A stretch of 64,000 nucleotides of DNA from Sediminibacterium sp. Lineage in GTDB: Bacteria > Bacteroidota > Bacteroidia > B-17B0 > Aurantibacillaceae. A program made the translations under genes and the position numbers. Positions 47,301 to 55,704 of the stretch are shown piece after piece (position 1 is the stretch's first letter; each line of letters opens with the position of its first letter). The notes below the pieces were generated by a model. That model was not told the DNA's origin and made no database searches. It was given only the letters and a program-made list of their open reading frames with translations. The stretch lies in the NCBI GenBank assembly GCA_030054095.1, contig JASGCO010000003.1, forward strand, positions 186,001 through 250,000, in the 5' to 3' direction.

Positions 47301-47696
47301 TTACGGTCTTAACACAACACCTTTGTACCGTAAACGAACCGTACCGTTAGAGGCGTTGCTGATCACCTCCGCTATACGATCCTGACGGTCCTGCATAGTT
47401 TTGGTATCTACCACCAGGGTTATCTTCCCTTCTTTTCCGGGCGCTAAAGGCTCCTTTGGGTATTCCGCCTTTGTACAGGAACATTCTACTTTTACTTCAT
47501 TTATAAGCAGTGGCGCTTGTCCTGTATTTTTGAACTCAAAATCTACACGCACCTCTTTTCCCTGTTTTACAAAACCGAAACTTTTCTTGGTATCGGCTAC
47601 CTTTAAAAATGCTCCAGTTACCTGAGCAGAAAGGTATCCTGAAAAAAGAACAGCAAACAGTAAGCATCCCCTTATGTTCTGATTAAATGACTTCAT
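47301..47696 (-). CDS. DUF1573 domain protein, secreted
   Basis: A 131-residue exported protein. The signal peptide spans about 1-24 (LLFAVLFSGYLSAQ). A single DUF1573 Ig-like domain follows, with FGFVKQGKEVRVDFEFKNTG, the conserved VECSCT and the PLAPGKEGKI block. This family is very common in Bacteroidota periplasmic or surface proteins and has no defined biochemical role. It is transcribed away from rsmI and towards the tRNA-Arg gene on the same strand. Confidence 0.85.
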   Translation of the reverse strand: MKSFNQNIRGCLLFAVLFSGYLSAQVTGAFLKVADTKKSFGFVKQGKEVRVDFEFKNTGQAPLLINEVKVECSCTKAEYPKEPLAPGKEGKITLVVDTKTMQDRQDRIAEVISNASNGTVRLRYKGVVLRP

Positions 47697-47728
47697 CCTT
47701 CACTTTTGTCCTTACAAGATACCAAAAA

Positions 47729-47758
47729 TTGTGAATATGTTTGTTAATCATTCCTTTG
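47729..47758 (+). promoter_or_regulatory. Bacteroidota-type promoter of rsmI
   Basis: TTG at 47729-47731, a 19-bp spacer and TTCCTTTG at 47751-47758. This is one mismatch from TAnnTTTG, at the spacing typical for the Bacteroidota sigma factor. It lies about 55 bp before the rsmI start. Confidence 0.5.
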
Positions 47759-47814
47759 CACGGGAAGCAATCCCACCTTATTTTCTGTTTATTTTCAATC
47801 TGTAAAATCCGGAT

Positions 47815-48501
47815 ATGCTTTATATTGTTCCCACTCCTATCGGAAATCTTGAAGACATTACACTCAGAGCTCTGAACGTACTGAAAGCGGTTGATCTTAT
47901 TTTGGCGGAAGATACCCGGAATACTCTGTTCCTACTAAAACATTATAACATCAGTAAACCCGTAAGACCCAATCATCAGCATAACGAACATAAAATTCTG
48001 GAAGATCTGATACAGCAATTAAAAGCCGGAAAAAGCATTGCCATTGTCAGCGATGCCGGTACTCCGGGAATTAGTGATCCTGGCTTTCTTCTGATCAGGG
48101 CCTGCGTACAAAGCGGCATCCCGCTTACAACGCTCCCGGGCGCTACTGCCTTCGTCCCCGCATTGGTAAATAGCGGTTTACCTTGCGATAGTTTTACGTT
48201 TGTTGGGTTTTTGCCTCATAAAAAAGGGCGACAAACCCGCCTGACACAACTGGCAAATGAACCGCGGACGCTTATTTTTTATGAATCGCCCTTCCGTCTT
48301 TTAAAAGCACTTGAAGAATTTAAAAAGTTTTTCGGGGCTGACCGGAGAGCTTCCGTATCGCGTGAACTGTCTAAACTCTACGAAGAAAACAAACAGGGAA
48401 CCATTGATGAATTAATCAAATATTTTACCGAACGGCCCGCAAAAGGAGAAATTGTAATTGTTGTTGAAGGTGCATCCCATAAAAAACAAGATGATGAGTA
48501 A
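47815..48501 (+). CDS. rsmI: 16S rRNA (cytidine-1402-2'-O)-methyltransferase
   Basis: A 228-residue SAM-dependent methyltransferase that modifies C1402 in the ribosomal P site. The tetrapyrrole-methylase fold signature is clear: IVPTPIGNLEDITLRA at the start, LAEDTRNT, SDAGTPGISDPG (SAM-binding), LPGATAFVPALVNSGLP, and FYESPFRL and SRELSKLYEE in the second half. The length is close to the short RsmI form. The stop overlaps the start of corA by 11 bp, so the two are probably cotranscribed. Confidence 0.95.
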   Translation: MLYIVPTPIGNLEDITLRALNVLKAVDLILAEDTRNTLFLLKHYNISKPVRPNHQHNEHKILEDLIQQLKAGKSIAIVSDAGTPGISDPGFLLIRACVQSGIPLTTLPGATAFVPALVNSGLPCDSFTFVGFLPHKKGRQTRLTQLANEPRTLIFYESPFRLLKALEEFKKFFGADRRASVSRELSKLYEENKQGTIDELIKYFTERPAKGEIVIVVEGASHKKQDDE

Positions 48502-49534
48502 TCTTCATTCCATAGGCACTCCACCAGGTACACTACTCTACACAGGCGAGCAAAGTGGTTCCGTAAAAATAACCCTGATCGAGTATAACGAAACTGAATT
48601 TTTTGAAGAAGAATTTAACTCATGGAATAATTGCTTTAAAGCCATTGAACCAAACATGGTAAAATGGATTAACGTAGAAGGCATTCATCAGGTAGAATTG
48701 ATCGAACAAATCGGCAAACAGTTTAACATACACCCCTTAACACTTGAGGATATTGTTCACATTGATCAACGTCCAAAATTTGAGGACTATGATCATTACA
48801 CGCTGGCCATTATGAAAATGATCAGTTACGACACCGAAGTGCATTCGGAGCAGCTGAGTATTATTCTTATGGAAAATACCGTCATTTCCTTTCAGGAGCC
48901 ACATGGCGGCGACGCATTTGATATTATACGCAATCGCCTTCGCCAGAATAAAGGCAGGGTAAGGAAACTGGGAGCAGATTATCTGGCTTATGCGCTTATG
49001 GATGCCGTTGTGGATTGTTATTTTAACGCCATCGAAAAAATCGGAGACATAGTAGAGGAGATAGAGGAAGAGATTATTAACGAGCAAAAAAAAGAATCGT
49101 TGATCAGGCTTTATAATCTGAAACGGGAAATTATCTATTTACGAAAACAGGTATGGCCTCTCCGGGATATGATCAGTAATCTGATCCGGAGTGAAAGTGG
49201 CCTTATTACTGCAAATACACATATCTTTTTAAGGGATTTACAGGATCATAGTACCCGGATTATTGACACCGTTGAAACCTACCGCGATTTACTCGGTGGC
49301 ATAATGGACATTTACCTTAGTTCCAACGCCAACCGCATGAATGAGGTGATGAAAGTATTAACCATCATGTCGAGCATTTTTATACCCGTTACTTTTATTG
49401 CCGGAGTTTATGGCATGAATTTCGATTACATGCCTGAGTTAAAGTCACCCTGGGGTTATAGTATTGTTTGGGCTGTTATGCTAAGTATTATTATTGGACA
49501 GATCATTTTCTTCAGACGTAAAAAATGGTTATAA
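48491..49534 (+). CDS. corA: CorA-family magnesium/cobalt transporter
   Basis: A pentameric inner-membrane divalent-cation channel. The protein has a long cytoplasmic N-terminal domain with acidic coiled-coil helices (GDIVEEIEEEIINEQKK). Two C-terminal transmembrane helices follow, joined by the diagnostic YGMNFDYMPEL loop, and the tail ends with a basic cluster (FFRRKKWL). I prefer the ATG pair at 48491/48494, which overlaps the end of rsmI. A start at 48458 would add eleven unconserved-looking residues. Confidence 0.92.
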   Translation: MMSNLHSIGTPPGTLLYTGEQSGSVKITLIEYNETEFFEEEFNSWNNCFKAIEPNMVKWINVEGIHQVELIEQIGKQFNIHPLTLEDIVHIDQRPKFEDYDHYTLAIMKMISYDTEVHSEQLSIILMENTVISFQEPHGGDAFDIIRNRLRQNKGRVRKLGADYLAYALMDAVVDCYFNAIEKIGDIVEEIEEEIINEQKKESLIRLYNLKREIIYLRKQVWPLRDMISNLIRSESGLITANTHIFLRDLQDHSTRIIDTVETYRDLLGGIMDIYLSSNANRMNEVMKVLTIMSSIFIPVTFIAGVYGMNFDYMPELKSPWGYSIVWAVMLSIIIGQIIFFRRKKWL

Positions 49535-49544
49535 CAATCAGCAC

Positions 49545-52055
49545 TTGAGCAAATTTCAAAAAATAGCGTTTTACAGTTTTCTGGTTCTTGCGTTACTTGG
49601 TGGCGCATGGGCTTATAAAGCATTTAAAAACCAGCAAAATCCAAGTTTAAAAGCCATTGATGCCATCCCGGACAGTTGCCTTTTTCTTTTGAAATTCGAT
49701 GCGTTCAGCGAGGCAAACAATATGCTGCAAAACAATAGTCTGGTATGGCAAGACATACATCAGATTGAATACCTGAAACCCGTACAAACTACATTACACT
49801 TTTTCGATTCTTTGTTACAAGCGCATCCGGAATTGTATGATCTGGTAAACGGGCAAAGCGTGTATGCAACAATTTACCCCGAGCGTACCTGGCTGATTTG
49901 CTTTAATCTTGATCAACTTAGCTCATCTGAAAAACTGAAAGAGTGGTTTCCGGAAACATTACAACTTAATGGCAACTTCATTTTTTCAAAAAGTGAAGCA
50001 GGTCTCGTTTCATTGTCAAACTCGCGTCCTCTACTTGAAAAATTTTACTCGCCAACACAGTCTAAATTAAGCAAAAATTCGTCCTTTAGATCATTCTATG
50101 AAAATCATCATTACAAAGGATTAGTGTTATACTGCGCCGGCACTGGTGAAAATCACCTCCTCTCTAATTCCTACGCACAGATTCATTCTACTCCCCAAAC
50201 TTTTCTTGCAAATGGGTTTATACAACCTGACAGTAACAGCTTACTAAAACATCTTGGTGAAGGTATTGAACTGGACGACGCATTTTTTAACCGTTTACCT
50301 TTAGTTTGCAGACAGTTTGAAGCATTCCACTTTTCAAATATGGAAAAAACCATCGTTACAAACGGGCGTAACTGGTGGACAGATGTAAATGACAGCGCTT
50401 TATTTAATGCCCGTCAACAGTTCTACAACAGCCTGCAACAAACGCTTATTAAGGCAGAATTACCTTCGCGGCACAACGCTGTTATCCTGCCCCTGAAAGA
50501 CAGCGCTTTATTAAAAGAACTGATGCCTTACCTATACGACTCAATCATACCGAGAGTCTTTCCGATTTACCAGTTAAACAAGAAAAAATACAGTTTTTCC
50601 AATTCTACCTTTTCTGGATTAAATTGTGAAGCGTTGCACTACGCCTGCCTTATAAATAATGCCATCATATTCACATACTCAATTGATGACGCTGACATTT
50701 TCATTAATGCATACATTAATAAAAGTTCCTTGCTTTTGAATCCGGGCTTTAAAGCGTTTGCTGAAGAGCAATTGCAAGATAAAACCGCGTATGTACGTTA
50801 TGGTATTATTCACCAGCAAGACAAACATCACATTCCATTTGGAACAGCGCTTCAATCCAAAGACCTTGATCATCTTAAAAACATTAATCATTTTGCATAT
50901 ACCGCTACTCCTAATTCCGCAGGTCTTCGTTTTCGTATGCTCCTGAATTACTATCAGGAAAACAGTACCGATGAACCTGCTTTACTATGGAGTTTTAAAG
51001 CAGATACTTCAATTATCACCTCTCCTGGTCTGTTTAAAAACCATAATACAAAAGATAATGAAATCGCTTTTCAAACCGCCAATCGAACCCTTTATCTGAT
51101 AAGTTCTACTGGCAGGCTAATTTGGAAAAAGCAATTAAATGAAACGGTACGTTCTTCATTTTACATTGTGGATGCTTTCAAAAAAAATAAATTCCAATTA
51201 CTGTTTAATACTGATAATTATATTCATTTAATTGACCGGAATGGCAACTATGTACAAGGCTACCCGGTTAAATTACCTGCAAAAGCAACCAGCGCGCTAA
51301 GTGTTATTAATTATGAAAACAAAACAGATGAACGTATTTTTATAGCTTGCGCCAATGCAACCATTTATAATTACTCATTATGGGGTATAAAACAAGAAGG
51401 GTTTAAACCATTTAAAACAGAAAATACCGTTACGCTTCCGATACGCTACTGCCGCGTTGGCGCTAGTGACTACCTGATTACCGCAGATGTAAAAGGTAAA
51501 ATCTACGCGTTTAGTCGTAAGGGAGAAGGGCGCATTGATTTTAAAAACAAGTTGATTGAACAAACAGAAACACTTGAAATAGTGGAGGGAAACCGTCTGC
51601 AAAACACTTATCTGATGTATCCAGATCCATCTAACAACCTCATTCATAAAATCAGTTTAAACGATAAAAAAGAAGTGTTTAAAACCGGAACAGATTCAGA
51701 TAGTTTGCACTATACCTTTTATGACGAAGACTTAAACGGAATACCAGAGGTAATTGCCAATAAAACAGGTTCTATAAACGTATATGACTTTAATGGTAGC
51801 CTACAGGATCATTTTAACACGGGTAACACCTTTCTTCCCGACTATGTAAGAATTTTCAGAAAAGAAGAAAACCTGATTTATCTTTTTGGTCAGTCCTCCT
51901 CATTTGGTGTTACCATTTACGAAAAGCAAAAGAACAAGAACCAGAAATTTGAAAGCAACACTCCCCCTTTGATAAGTGATTTATTTAAAAACGGTAAACT
52001 TTTTATTTTGACTACCAGCCACGGGAAACTGAAATGCTATGGCTTACATCCCTAA
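49545..52055 (+). CDS. Large membrane-anchored protein with C-terminal propeller-like domain, function unknown
   Basis: A protein of about 836 residues with an N-terminal membrane anchor (IAFYSFLVLALLGGAW) and a large extracytoplasmic part. The first half (about 45-480) is an unassigned mixed domain. The second half (about 490-830) has short beta-rich repeats resembling a PQQ/WD-type propeller (LLWSFKADTSI, LYLISSTGRLIWKK, IYAFSRKGEGRI, INVYDFNGSL). No catalytic motif is recognised. The start is uncertain. A TTG at 49545, directly after corA, gives a typical lysine-hydrophobic signal. A TTG at 49494 would overlap corA by 41 bp. It is probably in the rsmI-corA transcript. Confidence 0.7.
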   Translation: MSKFQKIAFYSFLVLALLGGAWAYKAFKNQQNPSLKAIDAIPDSCLFLLKFDAFSEANNMLQNNSLVWQDIHQIEYLKPVQTTLHFFDSLLQAHPELYDLVNGQSVYATIYPERTWLICFNLDQLSSSEKLKEWFPETLQLNGNFIFSKSEAGLVSLSNSRPLLEKFYSPTQSKLSKNSSFRSFYENHHYKGLVLYCAGTGENHLLSNSYAQIHSTPQTFLANGFIQPDSNSLLKHLGEGIELDDAFFNRLPLVCRQFEAFHFSNMEKTIVTNGRNWWTDVNDSALFNARQQFYNSLQQTLIKAELPSRHNAVILPLKDSALLKELMPYLYDSIIPRVFPIYQLNKKKYSFSNSTFSGLNCEALHYACLINNAIIFTYSIDDADIFINAYINKSSLLLNPGFKAFAEEQLQDKTAYVRYGIIHQQDKHHIPFGTALQSKDLDHLKNINHFAYTATPNSAGLRFRMLLNYYQENSTDEPALLWSFKADTSIITSPGLFKNHNTKDNEIAFQTANRTLYLISSTGRLIWKKQLNETVRSSFYIVDAFKKNKFQLLFNTDNYIHLIDRNGNYVQGYPVKLPAKATSALSVINYENKTDERIFIACANATIYNYSLWGIKQEGFKPFKTENTVTLPIRYCRVGASDYLITADVKGKIYAFSRKGEGRIDFKNKLIEQTETLEIVEGNRLQNTYLMYPDPSNNLIHKISLNDKKEVFKTGTDSDSLHYTFYDEDLNGIPEVIANKTGSINVYDFNGSLQDHFNTGNTFLPDYVRIFRKEENLIYLFGQSSSFGVTIYEKQKNKNQKFESNTPPLISDLFKNGKLFILTTSHGKLKCYGLHP

Positions 52056-52089
52056 ATCGTAGGGATACATTTAAACGAAAACACTCTGT

Positions 52090-52118
52090 TTGAGATCGTT
52101 TTATAAACCTTATCTTTG
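52090..52118 (+). promoter_or_regulatory. Promoter of the M42 peptidase gene, possibly leaderless
   Basis: TTG at 52090-52092, an 18-bp spacer and a perfect TATCTTTG at 52111-52118. The ATG follows only four bases later (52123), so transcription would start at or very near the start codon. Confidence 0.65.
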
Positions 52119-52122
52119 ACTC

Positions 52123-53082
52123 ATGAAACAGAAAAATGTGCTAGGTTCAAACGACTACGCTTTACTAAAAAAACTATGTGCCATACACGCACCCTGTGGC
52201 AATGAAGGCGAGTTCGCTTCTTTTTTACTGAATTATATCAAAATCAATAGTAAAACCTGGAAACATAAACCCAAAATTTTAGCAGGAAAAAACTGGCAGG
52301 ACAATATCATTCTGGTATTTGGGAAACCGCGTACAGCCATTTTCGCACATTTAGATAGTATTGGCTTCACCGTTCGCTACGGTAATCAATTGGTAAAAAT
52401 AGGTAAACCACGATGCTACTCAGGCATTCAACTCACTGGAAAAGATAGCGCAGGTTCTGTTAACGCTGAACTCATCGTAAAAGAAGATAAAAGAACCGGG
52501 GCTATGCAATTAAGCTATAAAACCTCCCGTGAGCTGGAACGCGGAACGGAACTGGTGTTTAAACCAGAGTGGCGGGAAAACAAAGAGTACATTCAGTGCT
52601 GTTACATGGACAACCGTTTAGGTGTATTAAATGCCCTGAAAGTAGCAGAAACACTTAAAGATGGGGTAATCGCATTCAGCACCTACGAAGAGCATGGAGG
52701 AGGCAGTGTAAGTTACATCCAACGTTTTTTGCAAGACAAATATAAAATCAGACAAGCGCTTATTTCTGATATCAGTTGGATCAGTGATGGCATACATCCA
52801 GGACAAGGCCCTGTAATCAGTATGCGCGACAGCCTTATTCCACGAAAAAGTTTCCTCAACAAAATTATTGATTTGGCTAAAAAACACGAACTTCCTTTTC
52901 AACTGGAAATAGAAGATAGCGGTGGCAGCGATGCCAAAGAATTACAAATGGCCGAATACCCTTGGGATTGGTGCTTTATTGGCGCGGCAGAACAAAACGT
53001 TCATACACCCGATGAAAAAGTTCATAAAAAAGACGCCGAAGGGATGGTAGAATTATACAAACTTCTGATGCAAAAACTTTAA
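52123..53082 (+). CDS. M42-family metallopeptidase
   Basis: A 319-residue zinc aminopeptidase-like protein. M42/M20-type motifs are visible: AHLDSIGF (metal His and Asp), CYMDNRLGV (bridging Asp), YEEHGGGS (catalytic Glu pair) and a late His in NVHTPDEKVH. M42 enzymes are cytosolic oligomeric aminopeptidases that trim peptides. It is somewhat shorter than the typical ~350 residues but retains all blocks. It stands alone with its own strong promoter and faces DUF3995 on the opposite strand. Confidence 0.85.
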   Translation: MKQKNVLGSNDYALLKKLCAIHAPCGNEGEFASFLLNYIKINSKTWKHKPKILAGKNWQDNIILVFGKPRTAIFAHLDSIGFTVRYGNQLVKIGKPRCYSGIQLTGKDSAGSVNAELIVKEDKRTGAMQLSYKTSRELERGTELVFKPEWRENKEYIQCCYMDNRLGVLNALKVAETLKDGVIAFSTYEEHGGGSVSYIQRFLQDKYKIRQALISDISWISDGIHPGQGPVISMRDSLIPRKSFLNKIIDLAKKHELPFQLEIEDSGGSDAKELQMAEYPWDWCFIGAAEQNVHTPDEKVHKKDAEGMVELYKLLMQKL

Positions 53083-53197
53083 CAAGGAAGGTTCTTATAC
53101 CCAATCCTCCCATTATGGTATAGTCTGATATATGGTATGAGAATTTCATTTCCCAAAGCAAAACAATGCTGGCGTAATACCAACTACACCTGCATTG

Positions 53198-53240
53198 TTT
53201 TAACCGTAAATAGATAGCAGAATTTCTATTACGGTTTAAC
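53198..53240. terminator. Imperfect hairpin between convergent genes, also a dispersed repeat
   Basis: The left arm GTTTTAACCGTAAATAGA pairs imperfectly with the right arm TCTATTACGGTTTAAC. It lies between the convergent M42 peptidase and DUF3995 genes, so it may act as a bidirectional terminator. The left part recurs at 61003-61033. Confidence 0.45.
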
Positions 53241-53298
53241 GAACAAAAAATGGAAAATTTCAAATCAGAATCAGACTATCTTACACATAGATTGGGAA

Positions 53299-53727
53299 TT
53301 ACTCCCAATAATTCCATAACAAGCATACAAGCGCTATAAACGCGCATAAAGGCGAATAAAAACGCGTATCCATGCGGGCAAAAAGCGTTGACTTTACTTT
53401 TTTGAAAAAACCAACATACTTAAATTCACCAATTGCCCTTAAAAAAAACACAAAACTGATTAACACTAAACCATTCGCATTTAACCAATGCGGCAACGCA
53501 AAAAGGGAAATCCATTGCGCTTTCAAAAACACAAACCCTATTAATGCCAAAAAAGCAAAGGCTACCGCAAAACACTCAAAAGACCGGGGCGCCATCAGTT
53601 TTTTCCCATCCACTGTTGCTGGAATAACAGCATCCGCGCCCCACTTCCCACCTACTCCCCAATACACATGTATTAAGGCAATGCCTGCAAAAATAAAAAC
53701 CAATACTAATGGGAAAAATACTGTCAT
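53299..53727 (-). CDS. DUF3995 membrane protein
   Basis: A 142-residue integral membrane protein with four predicted transmembrane segments (about 3-22, 50-68, 78-97 and 120-138). The family signature is HVYWGVGGKWGADAVIP after the first helix. DUF3995 proteins are small membrane proteins of unknown function. It lies 25 bp after gatC on the same strand. Confidence 0.85.
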   Translation of the reverse strand: MTVFFPLVLVFIFAGIALIHVYWGVGGKWGADAVIPATVDGKKLMAPRSFECFAVAFAFLALIGFVFLKAQWISLFALPHWLNANGLVLISFVFFLRAIGEFKYVGFFKKVKSTLFARMDTRFYSPLCAFIALVCLLWNYWE

Positions 53728-53752
53728 TTATGACACTCTACTGAAGAACAAA

Positions 53753-54058
53753 TTACTCTTCCGATTTATCAATAACCTTAGGCACCTTAAAATAATCACT
53801 GTCCTTTCTGGGGGCATTTTTAAGAGCTTCTTTTTGTGTAACAGAGGCAACCGCTTCATCTTCACGCAAAACATCTGTTTCGGTATTCATATAAATAAGT
53901 GGCTCCAACGCATCCGTATCCAGTTCATTTAACTTATCTACAAAAGCCAGCATCCGGTTCATGTCGGTTGCAATTTCGGCCTTTGCCTCATCTGTAAATT
54001 CCAAACGGGCCAAATGAGCTACCTCATCTACGGTTTTACTATTGATTTTTTCTGCCAT
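53753..54058 (-). CDS. gatC: Asp-tRNA(Asn)/Glu-tRNA(Gln) amidotransferase subunit C
   Basis: A small subunit of the GatCAB transamidation complex. With the ATG at 54058 (MAEKINSKTVDEVAHLARLEF) it is 101 residues, the usual GatC length. A start at 54121 would add 21 atypical residues lying inside plsC. The family helix LARLEFTDEAK and the C-terminal LREDEAV...NAPRKDSDYFKVPKV are clear. It overlaps the end of the acyltransferase gene by 20 bp, which indicates translational coupling. Confidence 0.93.
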   Translation of the reverse strand: MAEKINSKTVDEVAHLARLEFTDEAKAEIATDMNRMLAFVDKLNELDTDALEPLIYMNTETDVLREDEAVASVTQKEALKNAPRKDSDYFKVPKVIDKSEE

Positions 54059-54794
54059 CGTATTTTTGAATTTGTTCCAATGTAAAGGTAAACACTTTTT
54101 CTTTAACTGCCTCCAGATCATTTACCGTTAATCCCTTTGTTTCAATAGGGTCACCCACTACAATAACCGGAAAACCAGGCCGGCCATTGCTTTTAAAAAA
54201 CCCTCCATTCTGAAGATAACGCCAGTTATTCACATTAACGACCGGCACTATAGGAACCTGCTTATCAATAGCTAGTTTAAAGGCCCCGTTTTTAAAGGGC
54301 TTTAGTTTCCCTTCATTACTGATCGTCCCTTCGGGGTAAATAACCATACTACGACCCTTCCCTATTTCTTCACCGGCTCTTGTAAAAGCACGGTGAGCAT
54401 CCGTTACACTTTTCCGGTTTACCGGAATATCCATATACTTAAAAAAAATACCGAACAGTGGCGCTTTCAGCAATTCCGCTTTCCCCATATAAATAGCCGT
54501 ATGATCAATATAGAACGGACTATAACAAATATCCAGATAAGAAGTGTGATTCGCGACAACAACACAGGGCTTAGGCAAATTGTACTTTTTACCCGTATAA
54601 ATAATCTTTGGAATCACCAAACTGAACAACGAAATAATACGTGCCCAAAAGCGCTTTAAATGAAACGCGAAATCAATTCTGCCGGTTTTAAGCGCCCAAT
54701 AAAATAACGGATAAAGCAGAAGAAACGGAATACCGAAACTGAACATAAACAGTAGTTTCCATAAGGGCATAAAAATTTGTCGTATTACTTTCAA
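54039..54794 (-). CDS. Lysophospholipid acyltransferase (PlsC family)
   Basis: A 251-residue 1-acylglycerol-3-phosphate acyltransferase-like protein of the inner membrane. An N-terminal hydrophobic segment (LLFMFSFGIPFLLLYPLFYWA) precedes the catalytic NHTSYLD block (the NHxxxxD motif), then FKYMDIPVNRKSV, the substrate-binding YPEGTIS motif and VPIVPVV. It acts in phosphatidic acid synthesis or a related acyl transfer. It is paired with gatC downstream. Confidence 0.9.
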   Translation of the reverse strand: MKVIRQIFMPLWKLLFMFSFGIPFLLLYPLFYWALKTGRIDFAFHLKRFWARIISLFSLVIPKIIYTGKKYNLPKPCVVVANHTSYLDICYSPFYIDHTAIYMGKAELLKAPLFGIFFKYMDIPVNRKSVTDAHRAFTRAGEEIGKGRSMVIYPEGTISNEGKLKPFKNGAFKLAIDKQVPIVPVVNVNNWRYLQNGGFFKSNGRPGFPVIVVGDPIETKGLTVNDLEAVKEKVFTFTLEQIQKYDGRKNQ

Positions 54795-54987
54795 TTTGAG
54801 TCCGGAAAAGGTGCTATACTATCTATTATATTAGGTTAAATGTAATCAATTTAGCGCGATTTAACGAATCTATACATCTGTATAGGTTATCCAAATTCTG
54901 TAAATCTCTTTCACACCAACCATTCTGTTGTTGTATCGGATATTGTATAAAGTACTCAGCTAATTCTAGATTACAGGAAAACTTCCA

Positions 54988-55695
54988 CTATTCCTTAGCG
55001 GTGGTTTTGCTTTTAAAAAAGTCCCAGACAGGATCCGCGTAGGCCGGCCAGACAGAAACATCTACCGCTTCATCCTTAACCGGGTGCATAAACTGCATCC
55101 GATAGCTATGCAAATGAATCCCTCCCTGCTTATTGCTTCGTTCCGCGCCATACTTTAAATCACCCTTTATAGGCGAACCAATAGCGCTCAACTGAGCCCT
55201 TATTTGATGGTGCCTGCCAGTAATCAAATCAATTTCCAGAAGGTGATAATTGTCGCCCGATGCCAGTAGTTTGTACTTTAGCTCGCTGCGCAACGATCCC
55301 CTAACTTCGTTTATATGCGCCTTCGAGGTATTTGTTTTTTCATTCTTCACCAAAAAATGAACCAAATGTCCCTGTGGCTGCGATGGTTTATTTTTAACAA
55401 CAGCCAAATACGTTTTTTGCAACGTTTTATTTCGGAACAGCTCATTAAACCGGGACAGTCCTTTGCTGGTTTTCGCAAAAATCACCAAGCCGCTTACCGG
55501 GCGGTCGATCCGGTGCACCACACCACAAAATACATTACCCGGTTTGTGCTCCCGCTCTTTCAGGAAAGCTTTGATTCGTTCCGAAAGTGGCTCATCGCCG
55601 GTTTTATCCCCCTGAACAATTTCAGATGGTAATTTATTGACAATTAAAATATGATTGTCTTCATAAACAATGCGCGATGCGTTAAATCCTTCCAT
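54988..55695 (-). CDS. RluA-family pseudouridine synthase
   Basis: A 235-residue RNA pseudouridine synthase. The catalytic motif reads VVHRIDRPVSGL (Asp of the HRLDxxxSG block), followed by LQKTYLAVV and GRHHQIRAQL, all typical of the RluA/RluC/RluD family. No N-terminal S4 domain is present, so it is the short form. The RNA target (23S rRNA or tRNA) cannot be fixed. It lies 9 bp after the polysaccharide deacetylase-like gene. Confidence 0.9.
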   Translation of the reverse strand: MEGFNASRIVYEDNHILIVNKLPSEIVQGDKTGDEPLSERIKAFLKEREHKPGNVFCGVVHRIDRPVSGLVIFAKTSKGLSRFNELFRNKTLQKTYLAVVKNKPSQPQGHLVHFLVKNEKTNTSKAHINEVRGSLRSELKYKLLASGDNYHLLEIDLITGRHHQIRAQLSAIGSPIKGDLKYGAERSNKQGGIHLHSYRMQFMHPVKDEAVDVSVWPAYADPVWDFFKSKTTAKE

Positions 55696-55704
55696 TCATC
55701 AAAG

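Noticed and set aside
49494-49544. TTG start at 49494 for the 853-codon frame
   Set aside because: It would overlap corA by 41 bp and put a polar stretch before the signal-like segment. The TTG at 49545 gives a typical N-terminus.
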